A stretch of 64,000 bases of DNA from Maea johnstoni. Its lineage: Eukaryota; Annelida; Polychaeta; Spionida; Magelonidae. The stretch covers positions 15,209,130-15,273,129 of the forward strand of contig OZ012690.1 of the NCBI GenBank assembly GCA_963942565.1. The letters are read 5' to 3'. The notes under the pieces were generated by a model. The model had not been told where the DNA came from. It saw only the letters and a program-made list of their open reading frames with translations, and made no database searches. The position numbers and the translations under genes are program-made. Each line of letters opens with the position of its first letter. Positions within the stretch are counted from its first letter, which is position 1. Positions 45,010 to 56,759 of this stretch are shown here, piece by piece.

Positions 45010-46361
45010 GTTAATGGGTTGAGGGGTTGTTGAGGTATTGAAAGGATATGGAGAACTTATGAGTTTCACCAGTAAAGACCAGCGTCATCAAAAGCAAAGC
45101 TTCTTATGAAGTGATATCAACTAATCATCTTGATGCTTATCTCCCCAGTCTCTTAGTGGATAATGCTTCTCTTCTGAGATCTAATCACATGCTGGCCCAC
45201 CCTTACATGTACCTCAGACTTCCTGGGAAATCCTATTTCTCAAGGATGATCCAATGAAATTCCTTGGTATTCCCAGCTTCTTTTGGTAAGGGACATGATC
45301 CTACCCTCAGCTGTCCACAACGCGCATAATCCTGCACATCTATGATTTTCAATCCTTGGTTGTGAAACATCTAAGCTACAATGTTGAGACCCACATGAGT
45401 GTTTGTCAAGAGTCAGGAAGCCCTGCTGAACTCTTAGGTTAATTGGCATGTCTTTTACGCTTATAATCCTACGTCTTGGATTTTCTAATCTTTGGTAGTG
45501 ATATATCTAAGCTACAATACTGAGACCCACCAAACGAACTGTCATGAAAGGAAACCCCGATGAACTCCTGTCTGTTACACTTATAATTCTATGAGTCTTT
45601 GATGTTCCAATTCTTGGTAGTGAAATATCTCAGCTATGATACCGCTCCCCACCTGTCAGGAAAGGATGCCTTGATAAACACCTGTCGTAAATGTTCCAAT
45701 CCTCGGAAGTGAAATGTCTAAGCTACACTACTGCCAACCACCTGACCACCAGTCAAGAGAGGAAGTCCAGATAAACAACTGTCTGTAACGCTTATAATTA
45801 TTAAGATGTTCCAATCCTTGTTAGTGAAATATCTAAGCTACCATACAGAGACCCACCTAACCACCTGTCAGGGAGACAAGCCTTGATTAACTGCTAGGAT
45901 TTATCTTCAATTCAAACTTAACAGCCAGGTAGGGAGGAAGGGAGGGGTAAAGGGGGGAGTGGGGTCAATTCATTAAGTGTTCTCCACTAGCCCAATGGAT
46001 AAATGGTTGATTTATGCTAGGTGAAGTTCAGCTAAGTGGCACATTCATCCATGGGGAACTGCATCAGTACTAGAAGTCTAGGGAGCGATGTATACCTTAC
46101 AACAATATTTCAAATTTCCCCAAAATTAAAAACACAAACCCCAAAAAACGGAATACCTGGCAAAAATCAACACTTAGCCCCAAGTCACTGGAATTTTCTC
46201 ACATGCATACACTACTCTCCTTAGATTTATTAGAGTGGTTCTGTTTCATTGACTCCCTGTCGGATAAATGATGACAGTCACAGCTTTCCATGAACAGATA
46301 AGACATGTTAAACCATCAAGGTCCTAAATGGCTTAATATACAGTTACTATGTTAAAATTAC

Positions 46362-46369
46362 TCCAGGTT
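46362..46369 (+). repeat. Target-site duplication of the LINE, left copy
   Basis: TCCAGGTT, repeated at 49,582-49,589 and present once at the empty site 58,747-58,754. Confidence 0.85.
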
Positions 46370-46554
46370 AATATAATCTTTATTTCTTTAAAGGGGTTAT
46401 TACAAATAGCCATGGGGCTAATCAGCGTAACCACCCCAACAAAGTAATACAATATAATATAATATAAGATGAAGAAAGTAAAATACAAATAATTTGGCAT
46501 AGCAAGGTCAATAAGACACTGAAATTATCTACAATTGTCAGACAGAGAATATAT

Positions 46555-49471
46555 TTAGTATAATATAACATAAGATGGATAGAAAAAATGCACGAACTGA
46601 TATTCAAGTGATGTAACAATCCTATTTTTATATTTGAAACCGGGAATCCTGAAACGTTCACTTGAAACAATGAAATTTTGTGCTGCTACAAATATAAGTG
46701 AGTTTGTAACTTCTGAAATTGTACTTGAACCATACAGTAGCAGTGAGCACAATTGTTCAGGAGACATATAGTTTACATTTGTTAGATAAGAGTCAAGCTG
46801 GCCAATCATCACAACTCTTAGAGCAGCATATTTCGGGCATATGGCAAAGAAGTGAATCTCATCTTACCAATCATGGCCACAAGAACATGAAGGGTCAGCA
46901 ACAATATTATGAGTATAAAAATGAGCATTTAATGCACTGAACCGATAACGCAGTCTTGATTGGAGGACTGATGCTGGCCTAAGACCTGAGGCAAAATATT
47001 TGGGGGCTTTGGCTGGTGGTTGGAAGGCATAATAATTAGATAATGCAGATTTGAACGAGTTTGTTTTTTCAATTCTACGTATCTCTAGAGGTAAAGAGTT
47101 CCAAATTTTAATTGATGCATGGACAAAGGAATTTGCAAATCTGTTGGTAATGCCATCTTTGGTGTGAAGAACCAATAAGTCTTTATTTCTGAGATTATAG
47201 TTTGATGCCATTGCACTAGTAGGCAGTAGTGGCTTTAAATAAGAAGCAAAATCCTTGTTGAGGGCCCAGTCATGAATGGCCTCTAAATCTCTATTCAGCT
47301 TGTTAGCTGTGGAGGTAGGGTTGTCTACGATGTCAAGAATAGAGGTGTCATCTGCAAAGAGATCAACATTGCTCTCAATGCCTTGCGGGAGGTCATTGAT
47401 AAAAAATAAGAATAGCAGAGGACCAAGGATTGAACCTTGAGGGACTCCCGCCGTTATTGGTAACCATGTTGACTCCTGGCCTTTGATAATTACTCTCTGG
47501 AGCCGTCCAACAAGGTATGTCTGGAACCAGTTCAGTAAAGGGCCCCCAATTCCAATCGGTTTCAATTTGAATAATAGACCTTCATGCCACACTTTGTCAA
47601 ATGCTTTGGAAATGTCTAAAATATGGTACATATGGACTTCCTTCCTCAAGAGCCTCATAAATAGTGTGTACAATGTGTATCAACTTACAGACACTAGTCT
47701 TTTTGTCTAAAACCAGACTGATTGGGACACAGGAGGTTGTTTTCTGAAAGGTATTCATAAAGGAATTTATAAACAAGTCGCTCAAAAACTTTGGAGATGT
47801 TCGGGAGAAGAGAGATTGGGCGGTAGTTTGCTTTGTCCTGTCTATCTCCCTTTTTGAAGACTGGTAAGACATGTGCTCGTTTCCAGATATCTGGGAATAT
47901 TCCTCTGGAAAGAGAAACATTGAATAGGTGGCAAAGAGGATTTGCTAGGATGGGCGCAGCTAATTTGAGAATAAAGTTCCCCACACCATCAGGTCCTGTC
48001 GCTTTGGATATTTTTAGTTGGGTGAGTACTTTAAGAACATGTGACTTTGTGAGGTTTATGTGTGTTAGGCAGGAAGTCGTTTTATATGTTAATAGGGGTA
48101 GATCTGGTCCTGGTGGTAGTTGGGAGTAGGAGGCAAAATATCTGTTAAAGAGTTCTGCTTTTTGCTTGTTGCAAGCAACCACATGGTTGCCTACTTTAAT
48201 TGATGGAATAGAAGGTATTTTCTTGTTTCCAAAAAGGCCCTTTGTGATATTCCACCATTTACATGGTGATAGATCTTTTTGTTGAAGCTGTTGTTGGAGA
48301 TGGTTATAATGATTGTGTTTGGCAGTTCGGATTGCAGATACAGTTTTATTTCTCATGGCCTTGTAAATGGCCCAGTCACGGAGTACCTTTGTTCGCAGAT
48401 ATTTGTGATATTGACGGTTCCGCTGCCGAATTAAACGCCTCACATAGTTATTCATAAATGGTTTGTCCCTGGGTCTAATTGTAACCAGCTTATTAGGGAT
48501 ACAATCATCAATAACATATTTAAACAGGTTGTTCCATGCCCACACAGAGTCATTAAAGTCGTCAAACATATAACTTTCATTAAAGGGTACAGAAGCCAGG
48601 GCAGGTTTGAACTCCTCTTCATTCAAGAGTTTGAAGTCATATAATATCCTTGAGTAAGAATGATCTCTGCTTACTGAGTGATTTAAAATAGCAAAGATAG
48701 GGCGATGGTTACAATTAGACAGGGGGCACAGTACACCTTGTTTAAGGAAGTAACCTGGACTGTCAGTAAGTATAATATCTAGCAGTGAAAATGTCTGATT
48801 ACAGATGTAAGTGGGTTCATCTATGAGTTGAGTGAGATCGTTCTCCATGCTGAACTGGAAAAGAGATGTGCCTGCCAGGTTTTGGCGTGTTGTACTATCT
48901 GGGTACCAGTACCTGTGAAGTACAATACAATACAATACAAGTTTGGTCCGTTCAGATCACCGAGAATTACGATTGAGGAATTTGGTATAGATGATGCCAA
49001 GTCAAGTGATGATTGGAATTTCTCAAAAAATAGAGTTAATTCCTCCGATGAGTTTTGGCTAGGAGAACGGTAAAACTCAGCTATAAGAATGGACTCATTT
49101 CTTAGTTTGACATCAAGACCGTTTATCTCCAAATCACTCCTGTGTACAACTGGTAGTGACTCAGAGAAGTATAGTAAGACCCCACCTCCACGTCTATTTC
49201 GATCCTTTCGCAGGGGTTCACTGTAACCAGGGATAAGAAGTCTATCATATGGTATGGAGTCATCCAACCAAGTTTCACACAATGCAGTCACATCATAGTG
49301 ATAATCATTTGTTAAGGCTGAGAGTTCCAGTAGCTTGGGTTGCACCAGGATACTATTTACATTTACATGAAGGATTGACAGCTGGTCAGATTGTTTTGGA
49401 CCAGGATTTAACTCAATGTCATTGGAGAGTAAGATCAACAGACACAAGATATAAAATAAAAAAATAAACAT
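46555..49471 (-). pseudogene. LINE polyprotein (2A leader, endonuclease, reverse transcriptase), broken
   Basis: Starts at the ATG at 49,471 (an upstream TTG is a worse choice) and ends near 46,555. The reading frame is lost at a 4x TACAA expansion (48,921-48,940) within the endonuclease, and again around 47,690 and 47,640 between RT motifs. A TAA interrupts the C-terminal Cys/His segment at 46,864-46,866, and the RT palm appears internally deleted after AIHDWALNKD. Catalytic motifs that remain are intact, suggesting fairly recent death. Intact relatives make endonuclease and reverse transcriptase for target-primed insertion. Confidence 0.85.
49397..49471 (-). other. 2A-type ribosome-skipping leader of the LINE
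   Basis: A 25-residue start: MFIFLFYILCLLILL followed by SNDIELNPGP. DIELNPGP fits the 2A consensus D(V/I)ExNPGP exactly. Signal-like hydrophobic leaders ending in 2A are known at the N-terminus of non-LTR retrotransposon proteins in sea urchin and other marine invertebrates, where skipping decides whether the product is released without its signal. Confidence 0.8.
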
Positions 49472-49581
49472 TTGAACAGCAGTGAGCTGCAGTAAACAAT
49501 ACAATCTTAAGTTGGCAAGGAAATGAGCTGCATGGCACCAATTTCATCAAAAGACAGTTGAATTTCCCGATTGCTGCTCTA

Positions 49582-49589
49582 TCCAGGTT
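49582..49589 (+). repeat. Target-site duplication of the LINE, right copy
   Basis: TCCAGGTT, followed by GCTGGGTACAT, the same continuation as in unit 3. Confidence 0.85.
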
Positions 49590-49606
49590 GCTGGGTACAT
49601 TAAAGG

Positions 49607-49923
49607 TCAACCCATTTATGTTGAATTATTCATTAAAGAGAGTTTCATCATCTATTCTTTAGGAGAATCAATTGAAGATGGGCTGTTTTGCATAATCTTA
49701 TGCTTGACCCATTCGCATCCAAAACGCACATGGTTAGCCAAAAGCAGCCAGACAACTTTGGCAATTGGAAAATATAATTCAGAAAATTTCAGGAGAAATG
49801 ATACTCAGAAGACTACCACTAACTCTTATCCAAACATTTTGTAAAATCATTCTTTTATTGTCAAAAGAATCATAGATTCAGACTACAATTTTATATAAAA
49901 CTCTTTAGTATGAATGGGATAAA
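49607..49923 (+). mobile_element. Family B-related TTAA element, unit 2 copy
   Basis: TCAACCCATTTATGTTGAAT to TATGAATGGGATAAA; counterpart of 34,246-34,543 and 58,772-59,090. Confidence 0.6.
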
Positions 49924-50690
49924 GGAATGCAAAATACTAGTTTAATTTATATTTGAGGGATAAAAGATCTACCAACTGGTGCCATCTATGGGTGGTGGGT
50001 GGCACTACTCCCTGTCGATCATCATTGCCTATATTGGCTCACCATTGAGTGGAAAGAATTAGGGATCAAATGTTTCAGTGTCCTCAACATTCAAGAGAAA
50101 TCTCAGAAAAAAACACCCCCAAAGATCAGTTACTGGCAGCTTTCTCAAATTCTTCGAGTCAGATTTGCTTCTAGGCAGTGGTGAGAAAAAGTGAGCAGTC
50201 AATGTAATGCTTTGCCCCCACAAAAAATGGAACATTTTGTGCCACACATGTGGGAGAAACTAGGTTGTTCTGTTGTAAAAGTGTGTCTAGTGATTGGTCT
50301 ATTACCTAGGGTCTAAGATGTAATCACCAAATTCTAACCATGTAACCTAGGCAGTAGCATTTCATAACTATCACATTCTAACTACATATCATAGTGTACA
50401 CATGGTTGAACCATGGTACGTTGTTGTAATGGTCAAACATGGGTCTGACTATGGGTCAACAACTGACCTATGGTCAGCCCCTGGAAATTGAAACATCAAC
50501 CTCCTACTATGGGTCTAGTGGGAGACCCATGGCAGACCTGTGATTAAAAGGAGGCTTTGGAAGGGTATGCCACTCTGCAGTAAGGGCTGTTTTCCAGTTT
50601 GGATTTACTGTTGAGAATGACTTACTTTATGTTGTGTTTGCATTTTTAGGTTTATGAGTGGTCCCCATACTAGAGCAGGGACTTGAATAA
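49924..50690. other. Non-coding, shared with unit 3
   Basis: Matches 59,091-59,870. Contains small palindromes such as CATGGTTGAACCATGG and repeated GGGTCTGACTATGGGTC / ACTATGGGTCTAGTGGG words. In unit 3 a 30-bp insertion (near 59,275) interrupts it. No gene. Confidence 0.5.
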
Positions 50691-50720
50691 TTTAGTCATG
50701 TTCTACATGCGTAAACATCT

Positions 50721-50941
50721 CTAACCCATCCATGTCTTAGAATTCTTACCCACAATGTCATCTGGCACTGTGATACTTTCCAAAAGAACTTTGGAATGAT
50801 AAATTACTTCTCAAATATTTGATGGAGAGTTGTACGCAGAGTAAGGATGAGCATTTCACCTTTAAATATTTTCCAAAATAAGCTTTTGTTAGAGAGATAT
50901 CCTCATATTAGTTTTGGCTGCTAGAGGCATGAATGGGTTAA
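50721..50941 (-). mobile_element. Family B-like TTAA element, unit 2 copy
   Basis: Counterpart of 35,241-35,461, essentially identical. Confidence 0.65.
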
Positions 50942-51100
50942 AAGTAAGTGCTACACCTGACAATCATTGTGTCTCCTCCCTTGGGGAAGTTCAGAAGAAC
51001 GTTGGCTTGCCCCTTCCAATATCTGTTTAGGAAACAGGGGGTGGGCTTATTTGAGGTCTGTGCACTAATCGGAGGAATACTGTAACTTAATGAACATGCA

Positions 51101-51380
51101 ATGCTCAGAAGGATTTTAGAATGTACCCACTCTTATTGCATTATTGTAATGGACAGTTCAACGTCAGTATGCATTTTTAAATTTCTGTGCTTTTTTGAGT
51201 GGTCATTGTTATCGGGATGTATACTGTTTTGCATGATTGATTGGTTAGGTCAAAGGGCAATTGACCATAGGTATGAATATGTGACAATAGGTAGCAGCAC
51301 TTGTCATAGTTGTAATGCAATAGTCAGTAGTTAATATGTTTCAGGATAGGTGTCACCAGTGTTTTCTTTGTTTGGAAGCC
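51101..51380. other. Very conserved block downstream of M4 copy 2
   Basis: Unit 2 copy of the block at 35,621; its 77-codon frame (51,101-51,334) differs from unit 1 by one synonymous base. Confidence 0.4.
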
Positions 51381-51733
51381 TTTTTTCTCTGTCATGAAAC
51401 ATTTTTTTAGATGAAAGACATTTTAGACTTAGTAATTGTATGACAGATAACTTGAATGTTTTCCCTGGTACTGGACTATAAACTTTGTACACATGCTATA
51501 ATGAGGTATATGGGTAGATGTATGACAGTCACTAGCTCTAATTGCCAATGGCAGTCATTATTTGCAGAAAATCTCATAGAAAATAGCAGAAATAAAAAGA
51601 AAGAAGGTAGAAGAAAACATTGCCCGATTTAGTTCTTATTGTGGGTCTGCACACTATAAATCACAAGATACTATTTTTTAGATCACAAGAAACGCCTTAT
51701 TCAGAAAAGCAATAATAAAAACCTTAATAAATG

Positions 51734-51850
51734 TTCACCAGGGCAGTATGTGTACTAAATGTGCGCCTTTACACATCCTGACAGAAGGTCCTGGCTCTGG
51801 CCAGGATGCCTACAGGTGAACATTAAATACACATACTGCCCTGGTGATCA
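51734..51850. mobile_element. Hairpin element, unit 2 copy
   Basis: The arms pair better than in unit 1: CACCAGGGCAGTATGTGTA is perfectly mirrored on the right side. Confidence 0.55.
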
Positions 51851-52417
51851 GTCATAAAGAATTTAATGTTGTACTTTGAGGAATGATGATGATAATGATT
51901 AATCTAAATACAACGTAAGACATTGTGTTTTTGTTTACTTTGTAGGTTGAACCATACTGGTAGCATATCAATTAACCTGGGAACATAGCACCAAACTGGT
52001 ATTTATTGTTGACATATTGGTGGCATAAGCGTCATAAAAGTGTTATACAGACATTTGTGAAATTTTGGGACTGTCAATAAACGTCATGCGTTCAACATTA
52101 AAAAGCTTTAGTTTTTTTCTGCATATATCTTTCCACCGTCACATAGGGTACTCTACAAAACAACTACCAAGATCTTAAAAAGTCTATCAGGATTAAAGAT
52201 TTAGAGATATCAAAGGGTTGTTACATAAAAGGTGATTCTTGCCCTGCGGTTTTACATATCTCCATTTTAAATGGTCCTTTTTTATGAGTTATCTATCAAA
52301 ATAAAAAGTTTCACAAATAAAAAAAATAGAAAAGACAAACGCAAAGGGGGTAACCGTCAATTTATTGACAGCTTATCCTTTCCATTTGGCGCAGAATTAA
52401 AAAAAGCTTAAGAATAT

Positions 52418-52645
52418 AATTTAATTTGGAATTTTATTTCTCATCACATTTATGCCAATTGTGGCTAATTCCTGACTAGCCAGTTGTAAGTAGTGGAGGA
52501 AAGAGGAGTACCTGTTAAAAACCTTGGCCTTACCCCAAGTCACTCTCAACTCACATGCCCAGGCCAGGATTCGAACCTGGGCAGTGGTGAGACAGCGTGC
52601 AGTCAGTGGCGGCGCCTTAGACCACACGGCAATCAGAGCAGGCCC
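52418..52645 (-). mobile_element. tRNA-Leu-like SINE, uninterrupted
   Basis: Minus strand: a tRNA-Leu-like head (GATTGCCGTGTGGTCTAAGG, long variable region, B-box GGTTCGAATCC), then GTGACTTGGGGTAAGGCC and a tail with GGCTAGTCAGGAATTAGCC and AAAATTCCAAATTAAA. It holds the empty TTAA (52,515-52,518) of the unit 1 insertion. Confidence 0.8.
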
Positions 52646-52721
52646 AATAAGCTTAAGGAATTAAAATCAAATATCAAAACTATAAATAGGAACCAAATAT
52701 TTCTTATCTATCTTTAAGATC

Positions 52722-52727
52722 TTTAAT
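52722..52727 (-). terminator. Candidate polyadenylation signal, M4 copy 2
   Basis: ATTAAA on the minus strand about 35 bases past the stop, as in copy 1. Confidence 0.5.
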
Positions 52728-52761
52728 ACATTTTCGAGACATCCAGTTATATTTGATTTGA

Positions 52762-55700
52762 TCAACCCAGAGGAAGAATTTTGGTGATATATTTGACCTT
52801 CACGTCCCAGTCCTCTGCATTATAAGGCTCAAAGATGAACAATCTGACCACATAATTAGTTGCTTCTAAGTAACATGATTTTAGTATTGTATAACCCACA
52901 CCTGACGCCTGGAATACCCCAAATACATTATCAACCTCAGTTATATTAACAGGGTGGACTAACACAAAGTATTTTGCATCAGGATGCTTGTTAGTAGACT
53001 TGGGGCTTACTTCTACTGTCATTATACTGACTGAGACATTCTCTATGTGCAACCCATATTTCACCAGGTTTTGGTTAGGGGGCCGTCTTTCTTCATCTTC
53101 ACTTTCAGAGTTTTCAGTCCCATTTTCATTAGATCTTTTATTCAATTCATCATGAGTGTCTATACTGCCACCATAAGTCATGTAGTTGCCTTTTTTGTCT
53201 TCACGTTCATCAGGGTAGTGACCGGAATCATCCTCAGAGTTTTCTTCATCATTATCGTCCCCATAGTCATAATAGTCTTCGTCATATTCTGGAATTTCGA
53301 TTTCTATTTTTACCAAAGGAGCTCCGGAATGTGGGCCGTCAAAGGTTCCCCTCAGCGTGTGGCTCACACTGGACCCTCCTCTCACCAGGATATACCAAAC
53401 TCCTGCTTTTGGACTAGCAGCACTGATGGTGGGATTCTCCCCACTTGCTTTATGGTCATAATTATCAGCAGAAGCTACACCACCAACTTTAACATATAAA
53501 TTAGCTTGTCCCATTACCTGTAACTTCAAGTCCCTGGTGCCATCAGGAATGGTCCATACAAAGCTTCTCTGGCTCTGAATATCCTCAATTCTGGTCCACA
53601 GTTTCTGCCAAACATCTGGCGTTTCCTTGCAGGGAATCACACCTACTGCCTGGAAAGCTCTTTCAACATCCTTTGTGCTGAGTCCCATATCTCTGGCCGC
53701 ACCTACAGCACCACAAGCTGCAGCAGCAAAGGTACTATTTTCAGTCCAGTAGAGTTGATTTGCACGTACAAATACACCAAAGGCTTTTTTGATAGACCAT
53801 GAAGGCGTATTGGAAAGCAGGTAAAAGGCTTTGTTGAAAATTCCACTTGAGTAGTGAACATTCATCGCTGGATAGAAGCATTCAAGATGGTCGACTGATG
53901 CATTGTCATACTTCGGATGGTTCAACCGACGCATTCCTGCTTCGTCTTTCCTAATATCCTTGCCACTAAACCAGTCCACCTTCCTACCAGAAAACTCCTC
54001 TGCTGCCTCACCAGCCATGTCTGAAAATGCCTCATTGATGCCTCCGGACTGTGCCTTATATATGAGATTAGAGTGTTTCTCTGTGAATCCATGTGACACC
54101 TCATGTCCCATAATGTCAAGAGAGACCAGCGGAAAAGAATGTTTATGACCGTCTCCAAAGGCAACCCTCTTACCATTCCAATTAGCGTTGTCATAGTCGA
54201 TACCATAGTGCACATAAACAACAACTTTTTCACCTTTCAAGGGTTCAACCCCGTATTGTGTGGTGTACATGGAATAGACTAATTGAGCAAAATACAGAGC
54301 ATCGTTTGCAGGGGAAAATGCCCCATTGGCTGCATCATTGGCACCCACCTTGCAATCAACAACAAAACTTTCGTTCCCTTCCTTTTTTCCGTGAACATGG
54401 ACGACCATGACATTGCCAAAGTCATAAGTGCAGGCATTTTCTCCAGTTTGTGTTGTGTTAAGAGGACCAAAATCATCACCGTAAGTGTATCTGCCTGTTT
54501 TAGTGTTTCCACCAAAGCCTTTTATTTCTTCCTTTCTGGGTTTAAATCTGGTATCCATACCTTGCCAATGTGTTATGACCTCCCCTGTTTTGGCATTGAT
54601 GATGTAAAAAGGCCTTGATGTCTTAGAATCATTCTCCACCAAGTAAGATAAAACATATACAAGAACTGGAATCAGTGCATTGCTGTCCCCATCATCACCT
54701 GGCTTCATGTGGATCTGAAGTTTTGAATCAACCACTTCGACAAACTTCACATTCTGCATGTTGTCACCCTCCCAGCGAACTGCAATCTCTAATGCATCCT
54801 GGGCAGATATTGATGGTCTTGTATCTGGAAGATCTTCCCCGACTCCCTCCACAAGTTTGCCATGTAGAGAATCTGTAAACTCCCCTTTTCTATCTTCCTC
54901 CAAAACCACAGCTTCGTCTATGATAGGTATGCCTTTGTAGCGTTCTTGGAACTTGACCTTTTCTGTTCCATAGCTGGTTTCAGCCATGTCTTCAAAAACA
55001 AGTTCTTCACCATCAGACAGACCCAGGAGTTGCTCCAGTGAGCCAGAGCGTCCTGCTAAAGACCGCTTGTATAAGGGGGAGTCATAATACTTCTTCAGAT
55101 CAGCAAAACGCTTGGTCAGGTCAATACGTCTGGCACCCAGAGCCAAGTCCATGGTAACAAAATCTGTAGAAAAAGAATGATAATTTCTTATATTCAACAT
55201 ATGATTTTATTAACCCTTTAAATGAATGCTGAGACTTCTTTCGTCCAAAACACAAGAACACTAAGACGACTTGAAAACCATCTAATCCAGGTTTTTCATA
55301 TCATTTTGTATTGGCCAAAATTAAGCCACCAGCAGCATAAGGGTAAAAGTAGGGGGGGGGGGGTTGGATGGGGGAGTGGAGGGGCAAGCATTAGCAAGGA
55401 AATTTCTAAAAATATATCAATCTTTTATGATTACCCATTACATAACTTGCACATTACATTGTTAGTTAAAGCTCAGAATACCTATTTGAATCAACTCCAA
55501 AAGTAAGCATTAGAACTTCTAAGAAGTCTTAAAACCAGATGGAAATGACATTTGGTAAGTGACAAGCTGTATTAAAGACAAGCCCGTTAAGTGACCTGAC
55601 TAAAATCTACCTTTAAGATCTCAATGATATAGGGGAATAGAGTGAATCACCAAGCCCGGACCAACTATCTGTGGAATGCATGATAATTATATGGTAATTA

Positions 55701-56667
55701 GTTTGCCTGTAATACATACATGTGACACCAAAGGCAATCTAGGACAAGGCTGAGAGCCACATCTATTCACACTGTTTTAATCCATAGTCGCATAGAGCTT
55801 TTGTAAGGTCATGTCATTTAGCATCAGTCAAAAGTTTGACAGCTAAGCACACCACACAATGCTGTATTATTCAGGCCACAATATCTATGTTAGCTATGCA
55901 CAGCTAAACTTGGAAATTCACTGTGCTAGTAACAACAAAGCTTAATATGTTAAGACTTTAAACCAAACTTAAAAGACATCAAAAAAGATTTACCTATTGC
56001 AATCTTGATAACCTAGAAAAGCTGCAAAAAAGCATGGCTATAAAGGGAACCTTAACAATTCATACATCATTTGCTAAATGCATTTAGCCACCATTAATTC
56101 TTTTCATTATAAGAATATGTGCTACTTATTTCCAATGTGAAGGTTCTTTCATCCAAAGCACAAGGTTGCAGAGAATTTTGATAACCATCTATACCTTCTC
56201 ATGTTGGTATTCGTTGGAAAGCTCTGTACTCTCAGATGAGTACCCAGGTGCCAGGGTTTCTGTCATCTTTCAACTTTTTCCCATCATTTTGTATTAACAA
56301 AGTTAGCCACCAGCAGCGTAAGGGTAAAGGACTCAACATCACATAATCCCAAACATGTCAACATGCCACTTGGATAAGTGACAAGTTTAGTCCAAGAATT
56401 CACCAAGAAAATGGCTTGTACTCGAATGCCCCCATGATTGGTGATCATACTTTAACACTCAACGTATCTTTCAGCCAAGTTAGTCAGCATACTTTGAAAT
56501 GAAAATAAATGGGAAAGTCCAAAGGGCCAAAATATAGTTGGAAAAAAGTTGTAGGAATTGGCAAATCTTTTACTGCGAACAAATACTCTAAAGTATGATA
56601 GCATGAAAAATATGGTGGAATACTTACAGCTAAGAGGTAAGAAGATCGCAACAATCCAGCCATCCAT
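52762..56667 (-). CDS. Secreted M4 (thermolysin/vibriolysin-like) zinc metalloprotease, copy 2
   Basis: Exons 56,628-56,667 (MDGWIVAIFLPLS plus one base) and 52,762-55,163, intron 1.46 kb; about 813 residues. The splice sites, phase and signal-peptide split are as in copy 1. An apparent ATG-like start inside the intron (near 55,200) only reflects read-through of intron sequence. Catalytic set: MGHEVSHGF (His367, Glu368, His371), GGINEAFSD (Glu391), NVHYSSG (His450). It differs from copy 1 in the propeptide (RWEGDN for RQAHDN), around the active site (DNANWNGKRVAFGDGHKH; DIRKDEAGMRRLNHP) and most in the acidic linker, which has a Tyr-rich insert (YDEDYYDYGDDNDEE) and a shortened Gly/Ser part. 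These surface changes suggest altered substrate choice or calcium binding. Its last 80 codons are nearly identical to copy 1. Two family A elements lie in the intron. Confidence 0.9.
55209..55346 (+). mobile_element. TTAA element family A, internally deleted, in M4 copy 2 intron
   Basis: TTAACCCTTTAAATGAATGC to CCAGCAGCATAAGGGTAA; the GAGTACTC core is missing. Unit 1 lacks it. Confidence 0.75.
56124..56326 (+). mobile_element. TTAA element family A in M4 copy 2 intron
   Basis: TTATTTCCAATGTGAAGGTT to CCAGCAGCGTAAGGGTAAA. Opposite in orientation to the unit 1 element at the matching site. Confidence 0.75.
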
Positions 56668-56734
56668 TTTGCTATTCACAAAGTATACAGCACTGCTGTA
56701 TCACTATAAGTGACAACCAACCTAGCACAATGTC

Positions 56735-56741
56735 ATTTATA
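56735..56741 (-). promoter_or_regulatory. TATA box of M4 copy 2
   Basis: TATAAAT on the minus strand within TTCACTATAAATGACATTG, at the same distance from the ATG as in copy 1. Confidence 0.7.
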
Positions 56742-56759
56742 GTGAATTCAGTGGGAACT

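Larger units (their letters stand above)
32930..45010. repeat. Segmental duplication unit 1 (about 12.1 kb)
   Basis: From TTTCACCAGTAAGGACCAGC (about 32,975) through M4 gene copy 1 and its 5' flank. It is homologous to unit 2 (45,010-57,785) and unit 3 (57,786 onward) in the same orientation. Within it, 43,946-45,010 has no clear counterpart in unit 2. Confidence 0.85.
46370..49581 (-). mobile_element. CR1/Jockey-type non-LTR retrotransposon (LINE), defective
   Basis: A 3.2-kb insertion defined exactly by 8-bp TCCAGGTT duplications and by the empty site in unit 3. On the minus strand it encodes, in order: a hydrophobic leader ending in a 2A motif (49,397-49,471); an AP-type endonuclease (HVNVNSI, CETWLDD, RRGGGVLLY, GDLN); a reverse transcriptase (FKKGDRQDKANYRP, DISKAFDKVWH, AGVPQGSILGPLLF, and the active-site FADD near 47,347-47,358); and a C-terminal Cys/His segment (CSCGHDW, then HFFAICPKY). 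The 3' UTR runs from about 46,555 to 46,370. Confidence 0.9.

Noticed and set aside
54000-55200. M4 copy 2 starting at the first start-like codon near 55,200
   Set aside because: That start lies in intron sequence upstream of the CTACAG acceptor; the conserved 40-nt first exon at 56,628-56,667 gives the same signal peptide design as copy 1.
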